DNA of 64,000 nt, taken from Psychromonas algarum (GTDB taxonomy: Bacteria > Pseudomonadota > Gammaproteobacteria > Enterobacterales > Psychromonadaceae). The DNA is taken from contig NZ_SNUW01000002.1 of the NCBI RefSeq assembly GCF_004376845.1, positions 412,927 through 476,926 on the forward strand. Reading direction: 5' to 3'. The notes under the pieces were generated by a model. That model was not told where the DNA came from, searched no databases, and saw only the letters and a program-made list of their open reading frames with translations. The translations under genes and the position numbers were made by a program. Shown here in pieces: positions 57,143-64,000 of this stretch. How positions within the stretch are numbered: position 1 is the first letter of the stretch; each line of letters starts with the position of its first letter.

Positions 57143-58876
57143 GTGAAAAACAATTTAGCAGTGACTCTTTTATTATCATTCTTCCTTGCCGCATGTGGTG
57201 GAAGTTCAACTAATACTGATCCAGGCGGAGATACTGATAGCGGTATTGGTGGTGGTAACGGCAACGGTGGCGATAACGGCAATGGCGGTAGCGACGATGA
57301 TGACAACACTGACAATGGTGATAATAACGGAACAACACCAGAAGAAAGTAATAAATATGCGGTACTTACCAACATGGAAGCAGGAGAAAGTGGTCAATTA
57401 AAATACCCTATTGCAGAAAATAACGGTGAAGAACTGACTTCAGGACAAATTACTGCATCTGTATTTTATTCAGCACCTGAAGATGCCACATCATATATTT
57501 CGTTATTTGATAAATCTGGAAAAACGGATGGTTTATTAGGAGAAGTACAACTTGATGAGGGCAATGTAAAAATTAGATCAGGTGAATCACAAACCGTTTC
57601 CACCTTTACGCCAGGTAATTGGGTTGATGTGAAAATGACGTGGGATGTGGCTGATGCTGAATACACAGTATTTATCGATAATGAAAAAATTGGTACTTAT
57701 GCCTTTCATAATGCCGGTGCTACAGGCGTTGACACCCTAGGCTTTAAAATTGGCAACAACGATATGACAGAGTCAAAAGAGTTCTTAGTGGATGACATTG
57801 CGATTTACTCTAACGTAACAGGCACAAGCTCAAGTGAAGTTTTTTCTGATAACTTTGAATCTTATGTTATCAATGAAGATCTAGATGGTGATGGTGACCT
57901 ATATTCTGGAAGTTACTCTGCCGTAGTTAAAGGCACTGAAGGATCAAATGGTTCAGAAGATACAGACTTGCCAATTCATCCAAACTTAGACGCTTCTAAA
58001 GCTCCATCTGAGAACTTTGACCTTTCATTATGGAACTTAAGTGTTCCTATTGATAACGGTGAAGGTGACGGTTATGCCAAAGCAACAACGGTGACTGTTA
58101 AACAATTAAATGATGGTTATGAGTTGACAGACCAAGGTGGTAAAGATTATTTCTGGACAGATACTAAAGATGGCGGCATGGTCTTTAGAGATTACATCGG
58201 AGGCGCGAGAACATCTAAAAACACATCATACACACGTACTGAATTGCGTGGCATGTTACGTGGCGAAGACACTAGCATTAGCACACAAGGTGTGAATGGC
58301 AATAACTGGGTATTTGGTAATGCACCAGATGATCAACAAAAACTCGCAGGCGGTGTTGATGGAAATATGATTGCGACATTAGCGGTTAATGCGGTAACAA
58401 CCACTGGTGATAGCAGCCATAAAGGACGCGTTATTGTTGGTCAGATTCACGCTGCGAGTGATGAGCCAGTTCGTATTTATTATCGTTTATTGCCAGGCCA
58501 TAAAAAAGGTTCGATTTACTTTGCTCATGAGCCAAGTAATGGTAATTCAGAAGAGTGGTATGAGATGATTGGTTCTAAAAGTAGTAGTGCTTCTGAGCCA
58601 GAAGATGGTATTGAACTTAACGAAAAATTCGGTTATGAAATCGATGTTAAGGGGACGATGCTGACAGTGAGCATAATGCGCGACGGTAAAGACACCATCA
58701 CAAAAGAAGTTGATATGAGCAACAGTGGTTATGACGGTTATTATGTTAATGATGATGGCGATCAAAAAGAGGACTACATGTACTTCAAAGCCGGTGTTTA
58801 TAATCAAAATAATAGTGGTGATGATACAGACTATGTACAAGCTACTTTCTATTACTTACATGCAGAACATGATTAA
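57143..58876 (+). CDS. PL7 alginate lyase lipoprotein with N-terminal binding module
   Basis: This 577-residue lipoprotein starts at a GTG. Its signal peptide ends in the lipobox LAAC, followed by a Gly/Asp/Asn-rich spacer of ~50 residues. A module at ~80-275 is the same type as in the two module-only lipoproteins (GQLKYPIAENN, WVDVKMTWDV, FLVDDIAIYS, DNFESY). A PL7 catalytic domain (~290-577) has RTE at 365-367, QIH at 434-436 and YFKAGVYNQ from 547 (Tyr 553). It cleaves alginate by beta-elimination, probably at the cell surface. It supplies the functional link for the module. Confidence 0.92.
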   Translation: MKNNLAVTLLLSFFLAACGGSSTNTDPGGDTDSGIGGGNGNGGDNGNGGSDDDDNTDNGDNNGTTPEESNKYAVLTNMEAGESGQLKYPIAENNGEELTSGQITASVFYSAPEDATSYISLFDKSGKTDGLLGEVQLDEGNVKIRSGESQTVSTFTPGNWVDVKMTWDVADAEYTVFIDNEKIGTYAFHNAGATGVDTLGFKIGNNDMTESKEFLVDDIAIYSNVTGTSSSEVFSDNFESYVINEDLDGDGDLYSGSYSAVVKGTEGSNGSEDTDLPIHPNLDASKAPSENFDLSLWNLSVPIDNGEGDGYAKATTVTVKQLNDGYELTDQGGKDYFWTDTKDGGMVFRDYIGGARTSKNTSYTRTELRGMLRGEDTSISTQGVNGNNWVFGNAPDDQQKLAGGVDGNMIATLAVNAVTTTGDSSHKGRVIVGQIHAASDEPVRIYYRLLPGHKKGSIYFAHEPSNGNSEEWYEMIGSKSSSASEPEDGIELNEKFGYEIDVKGTMLTVSIMRDGKDTITKEVDMSNSGYDGYYVNDDGDQKEDYMYFKAGVYNQNNSGDDTDYVQATFYYLHAEHD

Positions 58877-58924
58877 AGACTAATAACAGCAGTCATAACA
58901 CTGCTATTTATTAAGCTCACATAT

Positions 58925-58961
58925 AAACACCTATTATCCACAAGTAATAGGTGTTTTTTTA
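58925..58961 (+). terminator. Terminator after the second alginate lyase
   Basis: Arms AAACACCTATTA / TAATAGGTGTTT are followed by a T-run. Confidence 0.85.
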
Positions 58962-59013
58962 TACCCAGCATCCCTGCAAACAATATCCCCCACTCCTTGC
59001 ATCAAATAACGCA

Positions 59014-59537
59014 GGGGCGTAGCTTTTAAGCTACCTAACAACATGCAGGATCAATCCTGCGCCCCAACCAATTCAACCACTTGGGGCGTAGCTTTCAAGC
59101 TACCTATAACAAACAGAGTAATCGACTCTGGCGCATAGCTTTCAAGCTACCTAACAACATACAAGATCAATCCTGCGCCCCAACACATACCGCCACTTGG
59201 GGCGTAGCTTTCAAGCTACCTAATAACATGCAGGATCAATCCTGCGCCCCACTCAAGCAATAAGCTGAATAAACAACAGGGGCGTAGCTTTCAAGCTACC
59301 TATAACAAACGGAGTAATCGACACTGGGGTGTAGCATTCAAGCTACCTAACAACATGCAGGATAAATCCTGCGCCCCACTCAAGCAATAAGCTGAATAAA
59401 CAACAGGGGCGTAGCTTTCAAGCTACCTAACAACATACAAGATCAATCCTGCGCCCCACTCAAGCAATAAGCTGAATAAACAACAGGGGCGTAGCTTTCA
59501 AGCTACCTAATAACATGTAGGATTAATCCTGCGCCCT
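59014..59537. repeat. Eight-copy array of a 52-bp palindromic repeat
   Basis: The unit starts GGGGCGTAGCTTTCAAGCTA, then CCTAACAACAT, then GCAGGATCAATCCTGCGCCCC. Copies begin near 59014, 59083, 59140, 59199, 59279, 59326, 59406 and 59486. Two (59083, 59279) have a different right arm (GAGTAATCGACTC-like). GGGGCG/CGCCCC forms an outer stem, with inner hairpins TAGCTT/AAGCTA and GCAGGAT/ATCCTGC. Spacers repeat (CTCAAGCAATAAGCTGAATA several times), so this is not a CRISPR. It is a REP-like array between the convergent lyase and symporter genes. Confidence 0.85.
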
Positions 59538-59630
59538 ACTCAAACAACAAGATAAACAAATACGAGATGAAGTGCTGAAAGAATTAAACGAGGGAGTTAT
59601 TGAATATTAAATAGGTAAATTTTAGGCAAA

Positions 59631-59660
59631 AAAAAGCGGTTAGTTAAACTAACCGCTTTC
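59631..59660. terminator. Symporter gene terminator
   Basis: Arms AAAGCGGTTAGTT / AACTAACCGCTTT have an A-tract corresponding to the minus-strand T-run. Confidence 0.85.
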
Positions 59661-59705
59661 TATCAATTGATGTTAAAGAATATTAACGTCGTTCCAAACT
59701 AATGA

Positions 59706-61505
59706 TTAGTTAGTTTCTGGAAGTCTGTCTGGATCTTCTTCATCATCGTCTTCACTTACAGAACCATCAACAGCTTTGATTAGTAGTACACCAATCGCTA
59801 GAACGATACCGCCACATAATACAAAGATTAAGCTTTGGTTGAATGGGTTAGGTAAGAAGAACATAGCCATGATACCTGCACCAGCGAAGCTAATTAGAGC
59901 ACCAAGCATTTTACGTTGTTTGTTATCTAAACGTGCTTGAGCATTAGACTCGTTAGTTAATGGTGTTGCTAAGTTGTTGAAGAATAAATCAACATCTTTT
60001 TCACGCGCTGGAGATAATTTTTTGTAGAACAACATAGTGCTACAGAAGAAACCACCAGTGATTACAATGTGAGCCATTAGACCAACACCAACTTTAAGAT
60101 CTTTCCATTCACGACCAGTTAATGGTGTGTCTAGATTGAACCAGTTTTGGATGTCGTCTGCAGAGATAATGAAACCTACGTAGTAAGAAACCATACCACC
60201 TACGATTAATGTTGCCCAAGCAGCCCAATCCGGAGTCTTACGGATGAAGAAACCACAGAATGCTGGAACAGTCATTGGGAAGCTGATTAGAGCACCAACG
60301 TACATCATAGTATCAAATAAGCTCAATCCTTTAAGAGAGTTAATGAATAACGCTACAAGGATAATGATTAAACCAAATACTGTTGAAGTGATTTTAGAAC
60401 AAGTTACTAATTCTTTTTCAGTTGCATTTGGACGTAAAACTACTTGGTAGAAGTTTTTAACGAAGATACCAGAGTTACGGTTTAAGCCTGAGTCCATTGA
60501 AGACATTGTCGCCGCAAACATCGCAGAGATAAGTAGACCAACCATACCAACAGGCATGTATTCATCAACGAAGTATAGGTAAGCGTAATCGCCCGCTTTT
60601 TTACCAGCTTCAGGGTAGATAGATGTTAAATCAACACCAGTAGAAGCTAGGAACCAACTTGGTAGGAACCAAATGATTGGACCGATAGTCATAAGGATAC
60701 AAGCTAATAGAGCAGCTTTACGTGCATTCTTAGAATCTTTTGCCGCAAGGTAGCGGTAAGAGTTAAGCATGTTATTCGTGATACTGAATTGCTTAACAAA
60801 GATGAAGAAAGACCATAGAGCAAAGACTGTGAAGTAGTTAATTTGACTACCTACAAGGAATGTATAACCTTTTTGAGCTTCAAAGTTTGTAATGATAGCA
60901 CTGATGCCGTCGCCTTGATTAAGCGCTACGATTGCACAAGTAATGGTTACAGACATGATGATAACCATCTGCATAAAGTCAGATGCGATTACCGCCCAAG
61001 AACCACCCGTTACAGACATCGCTAATACAACCAGACCAGTTACCCAGATAGTTGTTTCAATATCAACACCGAAGATACCAGAAGAGATGATAGCTAGACC
61101 GTTTAACCAAATACCAGCGTTAATTACACTGTTAGGCATACTTGTCCAAGTAAATACTTGTTCGTTTTTGCTACCAAAACGTTGGCGTACTGCTTGAATT
61201 ACCGTAACAACACGTAGTTGACGGAATTTCGGAGCGAAGTACAAGTAGTTCATTAGGTAACCAAATGCGTTAGCAATAAAGATAATCGCAACAGTAAAAC
61301 CATCCGTGTAAGCTTTACCAGCAGCACCTGTAAATGTCCAAGCACTAAATTGGGTCATGAAGGCAGTAGAACCTACCATCCACCAGAGCATGTTACCGCC
61401 CCCACGAAAATAATCACTTGTATTAGAGGTGAATGTTCTAAACATCCAACCGATGGCAATAAGAAATAGGAAGTAAACTCCTACCGTGAGTACGTTATAA
61501 TCCAT
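59706..61505 (-). CDS. SSS-family sodium:solute symporter (alginate oligomer/DEH transporter, Toa-like)
   Basis: This 599-residue inner-membrane protein has about 14 hydrophobic segments, with the SSS signatures FRGGGNMLWWMVGSTAFMTQFSAWTFTGAAG, AVIASDFMQMVIIM and AAMFAATMSSMDSGLNRNSG. It resembles the sodium symporters that import unsaturated uronate (DEH) or short alginate oligomers in marine Vibrio (ToaA-type). The link is by resemblance and context. The cytoplasmic C-terminal tail (SVSEDDDEEDPDRLPETN) is acidic. The promoter region has a GntR/FadR-like palindrome. Confidence 0.88.
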   Translation of the reverse strand: MDYNVLTVGVYFLFLIAIGWMFRTFTSNTSDYFRGGGNMLWWMVGSTAFMTQFSAWTFTGAAGKAYTDGFTVAIIFIANAFGYLMNYLYFAPKFRQLRVVTVIQAVRQRFGSKNEQVFTWTSMPNSVINAGIWLNGLAIISSGIFGVDIETTIWVTGLVVLAMSVTGGSWAVIASDFMQMVIIMSVTITCAIVALNQGDGISAIITNFEAQKGYTFLVGSQINYFTVFALWSFFIFVKQFSITNNMLNSYRYLAAKDSKNARKAALLACILMTIGPIIWFLPSWFLASTGVDLTSIYPEAGKKAGDYAYLYFVDEYMPVGMVGLLISAMFAATMSSMDSGLNRNSGIFVKNFYQVVLRPNATEKELVTCSKITSTVFGLIIILVALFINSLKGLSLFDTMMYVGALISFPMTVPAFCGFFIRKTPDWAAWATLIVGGMVSYYVGFIISADDIQNWFNLDTPLTGREWKDLKVGVGLMAHIVITGGFFCSTMLFYKKLSPAREKDVDLFFNNLATPLTNESNAQARLDNKQRKMLGALISFAGAGIMAMFFLPNPFNQSLIFVLCGGIVLAIGVLLIKAVDGSVSEDDDEEDPDRLPETN

Positions 61506-61563
61506 TGTAAAGACCCTTTAGTTATTAAGAATGGGTGCGACAATATATGAGAGAAGCAATTAG

Positions 61564-61574
61564 TTGTATTACAA
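61564..61574. promoter_or_regulatory. GntR/FadR-type operator before the symporter
   Basis: TTGTATTACAA, a perfect palindrome of form TNGTNNNACNA, lies 59 bp upstream of the symporter ATG and is followed by TTAC. The same word, one base changed, is before the porin. Confidence 0.5.
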
Positions 61575-62761
61575 TTACAAAAGTATGTGATTAAAATCAT
61601 ATTAAATTTTCGTTAAAGGCAAATAATCCATTCCAGATCTTAGATTTTCAAAATATCCCTCTAAATAAGTAGTCTTTTGCAGTTCATCACAGACATTTTA
61701 AAAATACTTAACGAAATGAAGTTGTTAGCAAAATCGAAGCGAATTCGATCTTAAAAAAGATCTTTATTAAAGCTTAAGATCTTTAACATTATGAAGACTT
61801 GCTTAGACTGCTTTTATAGAAATGCAAATTGAGTTGATGAGAAAAATCCATGTATAGCTATTTAGAGAGTGATTTAGAAAGTTATTCACTATTCTGTTGT
61901 AAAAAATGATTACATAAAGTGCACTTTACTTGCCTATTTAAGTTATGCAGTGACTGTTTTAATCTAAGTGTATTAACAATAACGTGATGGCACACAAGTA
62001 AAATAGATCTTTAAAAGATCTTTTATATAGTAGCAAGGGAAATAATCATTTACTTATTTAAGGGAATTTCAATAAACGCCGCTGTGATTTAATTAAGCAA
62101 GCTCTTAGGTAATAGATGCATAGAACAAAACAAATAAAAGCAAATGACCAAGCAGTTTAAAAGCAACAACACAAATGAACTCTTATTAAGCCCACTGAAA
62201 TAAAAGTAGTTAATCGTCATCACTCTAAATGATAACTATATGTCATCTCAGTTTTGCATAAGCAAACCGATACAGCCCGCTATTTTTGTGTCTTCCATAT
62301 TAAATCATCTTAAATAAGCAAGATATTTCATGATAATGCAGCGCTATTTCCAGAATTAAGTTTGTTATAGAGAGTTACAGTGATAATTTTAGGGTGACAA
62401 GTAATAGGTAAATAGGTTTAGATTAAAGAAATAGACAGAGTAATATTTTCCAAAAAATATTTTTTCAAGCAAAAAATCAGATAATTGCTCTCAAATTAAC
62501 TAGCAAAAAATAAAAACTGGCTATACAAATAAACCTAGATCACACTTTAGCTGGTCAAAAAACTACCACTTAAGTAAAAACAACATTGCAGATCATTGAT
62601 ATTTAAGATCTAAATCACAAAGAAAGTAAGATCTAGGGCTTAGCAAAAGGAAAGTTAGAGGAGAATCACAGAAGTAAGTCCACATCTTTATGTATTCTAC
62701 GCTCCATTGTGGTGACTCAGGAAAATCTGAATTTCATAAAACATATTTTTAGATTTCGTAC
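61575..62761. other. 1.2-kb regulatory gap with AGATCT clusters
   Basis: No gene is visible between the symporter and porin. The hexamer AGATCT occurs seven times (61635, 61758, 61777, 62005, 62016, 62606, 62629), often inside TTTAAGATCTTTAA-like palindromes. The rest is AT-rich. It is probably a large divergent control region, though the gap is unusually long. Confidence 0.5.
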
Positions 62762-62772
62762 TTGTATAACAA
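62762..62772. promoter_or_regulatory. GntR/FadR-type operator before the porin
   Basis: TTGTATAACAA followed by TTAC matches the site before the symporter except for one base. It lies 63 bp upstream of the porin start. Confidence 0.5.
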
Positions 62773-62835
62773 TTACGCAGTATTAAAACTAAAATTTTCA
62801 CGGTACATTTTTTAACATCAACTTGGATGATAACA

Positions 62836-63582
62836 ATGAAATTACAAAATAAATTAATCTTTGCTGTAGCAGCAACAGTTTTAGCCGGTACTGCATCAGC
62901 AGGTTCATTCGACTTCCGTCATGAATGGAAAGATAAAAGTGAAACTCAAGCTAGCCGTGTAAAAGTAGGTGATAGCTGGAAACCTTTCGCAGACCATAAA
63001 AATGTAAGTGTTTACGGTGGTTTAGAAATGAAATTTGCTGGTCAAGATGACAGTAAAAATGATTTCTTTGGTAACTGGGCACTAACAGAAACTGAATTAG
63101 ATATGGGTGTTAAATACACCATGGGCAAATGGTACTTCCAACCAGGTATGCCAATTGCAATGACGGCTTCACGTACAGTATACAAACCACAATTCCGTGT
63201 TGGTTATAAATCAGACTTCGGTTTAAAAACTGCTTTACGTTACCGTTTTGAATACAGAGACCAAATTGATGGTGTAACTACAACTAATATGGATGGTGAT
63301 GCTCTAAATAACTACACTCAAGGTAAATTAACATTAACAGGTGGTTACGGATTCAAATCTATTCCTGGTTTCGAATTAAGCTACGAAGCTAACTACGTTC
63401 AATCTTACGACAATATTCGTTTAGCGAACAATGATGATTGGGAATGGGATGCAGGTGTTATCGCAGGTTACAAAATGGGTAACTGGAAACCATATGCAGA
63501 AGTATGGACTGTTGACGGAACTAGTTCTAAAACAGACGAACGCCAAATGCGTTACCGTTTAGGTATCAAATACTACTACTAA
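62836..63582 (+). CDS. KdgM-family oligouronate porin
   Basis: This 248-residue outer-membrane beta-barrel has a signal peptide at 1-22 (cleavage after ASA). The mature start GSFDFRHEWKDKSETQASRVKVGDSW is followed by amphipathic strands (LRYRFEYRD, KLTLTGGYGFK, FELSYEANYV) and the terminal aromatic YRLGIKYYY. KdgM porins pass oligogalacturonate; in alginate loci they are thought to pass alginate oligomers. The start at 62836 is preferred because the signal peptide begins there and GGATGA lies upstream. It is divergent from the symporter across the 1.3-kb gap. Confidence 0.9.
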   Translation: MKLQNKLIFAVAATVLAGTASAGSFDFRHEWKDKSETQASRVKVGDSWKPFADHKNVSVYGGLEMKFAGQDDSKNDFFGNWALTETELDMGVKYTMGKWYFQPGMPIAMTASRTVYKPQFRVGYKSDFGLKTALRYRFEYRDQIDGVTTTNMDGDALNNYTQGKLTLTGGYGFKSIPGFELSYEANYVQSYDNIRLANNDDWEWDAGVIAGYKMGNWKPYAEVWTVDGTSSKTDERQMRYRLGIKYYY

Positions 63583-63609
63583 GCACTTAAGTAGTTAATT
63601 ACCTAAAAA

Positions 63610-63646
63610 CAAAAAAGCTGTTCACCTTGGTGAACAGCTTTTTTTA
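63610..63646 (+). terminator. Porin terminator
   Basis: Arms AAAAGCTGTTCACC / GGTGAACAGCTTTT are followed by a T-run, directly after the porin gene. Confidence 0.9.
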
Positions 63647-63860
63647 TTGTTAAAAATTTTTATAACCTTATATCCATTGACATATCTTCAAAGAAAAATA
63701 GTTAGCTATAAAAAAACAAAACAACAGATTAAACACTTTTTCTAAGCTATTAAATAATCAAATTTAAAGTATAAATTCAATAATAAAAGTGATTTTTAAC
63801 CTCATTTGTATTATTTTAGTGCCCTATTCTGATATTAACTTTCTACGCAACGAGGTCATT

Positions 63861-64000
63861 ATGCTTGCTAACGCAAACGCCGTACTCATGGACAAACAAG
63901 AAATAGAAGCGATACAACAAGCGCTCGGCACACCCACGTTAATGGGGAAAAGCCTAGCAACACTCATTCGTGATACCGATAATTATCTTGCACAACCTAT
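63861..64000 (+). CDS. Probable PL17 oligoalginate lyase (5' end only)
   Basis: About 46 codons remain before the window ends: MLANANAVLMDKQEIEAIQQALG, then a helical stretch ending DTDNYLAQPI. This fits the N-terminal start of PL17 alginate lyases (a residue pattern around LG-x-x-x-L-x-x-x...L-A). GAGG lies upstream. Oligoalginate lyases usually follow the porin in such loci and turn oligomers into monomers (DEH). With so little sequence, other heparinase-like enzymes cannot be excluded. Confidence 0.5.
   Translation, partial: MLANANAVLMDKQEIEAIQQALGTPTLMGKSLATLIRDTDNYLAQP

Noticed and set aside
59014..59537. Possible CRISPR array
   Set aside because: The repeats are long palindromes with internal hairpins, and the spacers are repeated rather than unique.

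Overview
The window comes from an AT-rich marine gammaproteobacterium. Gene content (urt urea uptake, PL7 alginate lyases with a KdgM-type porin, GGDEF/EAL proteins, trmB-mutY-yggX, pgk-fbaA) fits a member of the Alteromonadales/Psychromonadaceae, most like Psychromonas. That assignment is inferred from protein style and was not searched.

Layout. 1-10.7 kb: the start of the urease accessory gene ureD, then the complete urea ABC importer urtABCDE (all minus). Divergent from it lies a two-component pair: an unusual 1121-residue hybrid kinase whose sensor is an NCS1 (cytosine/purine permease-like) transporter domain, and a LuxR-type response regulator. 10.7-13.1 kb is a decayed zone with dispersed repeats, a frameshifted DNA-binding/HNH-type gene remnant and a broken IS110-family transposase. 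13.2-18.4 kb is a minus-strand operon: IclR regulator, polar amino-acid ABC importer, hutF, hutG. It appears suited to taking up and breaking down formiminoglutamate or a related compound. 18.4-22.4 kb is accessory: repeat debris, a small PTP-like phosphatase, a DUF6653 protein, and a MarR-controlled DUF2798/siderophore-interacting-protein pair. 22.5-26.1 kb: a mannonate-dehydratase-like enolase-superfamily enzyme and a Gfo/Idh/MocA dehydrogenase, divergent from a LacI regulator.

26-43 kb is mostly housekeeping: universal stress protein, trmB, mutY, yggX, tRNA-Phe/Thr/Phe, a K+ channel, a SIMPL protein, fbaA, pgk, two tandem GGDEF/EAL paralogues, marC, and a PpiC-HupE pair beside a DUF3604 pseudogene. 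Two kinds of non-coding structure stand out. One is a foldback MITE-like repeat scattered between 26.7 and 44 kb. The other is a set of ~102-bp tandem repeats after tRNA-Phe, each built from the tRNA 3' end plus its terminator. 44-50 kb holds a metallo-beta-lactamase-fold/DUF1566/EF-hand protein, tRNA-Trp with a decayed partial copy downstream, serC and gor.

50-64 kb is an alginate-utilisation locus. It holds two paralogous lipoproteins made only of a repeated beta-sandwich-like module, two PL7 alginate-lyase lipoproteins (one carrying the same module, the other a degenerate PL7-like N-terminal domain), an SSS-family sodium symporter, a KdgM-type porin, and the first residues of a probable PL17 oligoalginate lyase. 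The proposed flow is surface capture and cleavage, porin entry, further cleavage, then symport of the products. The symporter and porin share a GntR/FadR-type operator-like motif. The module-only lipoproteins are the best candidate for an undescribed component.
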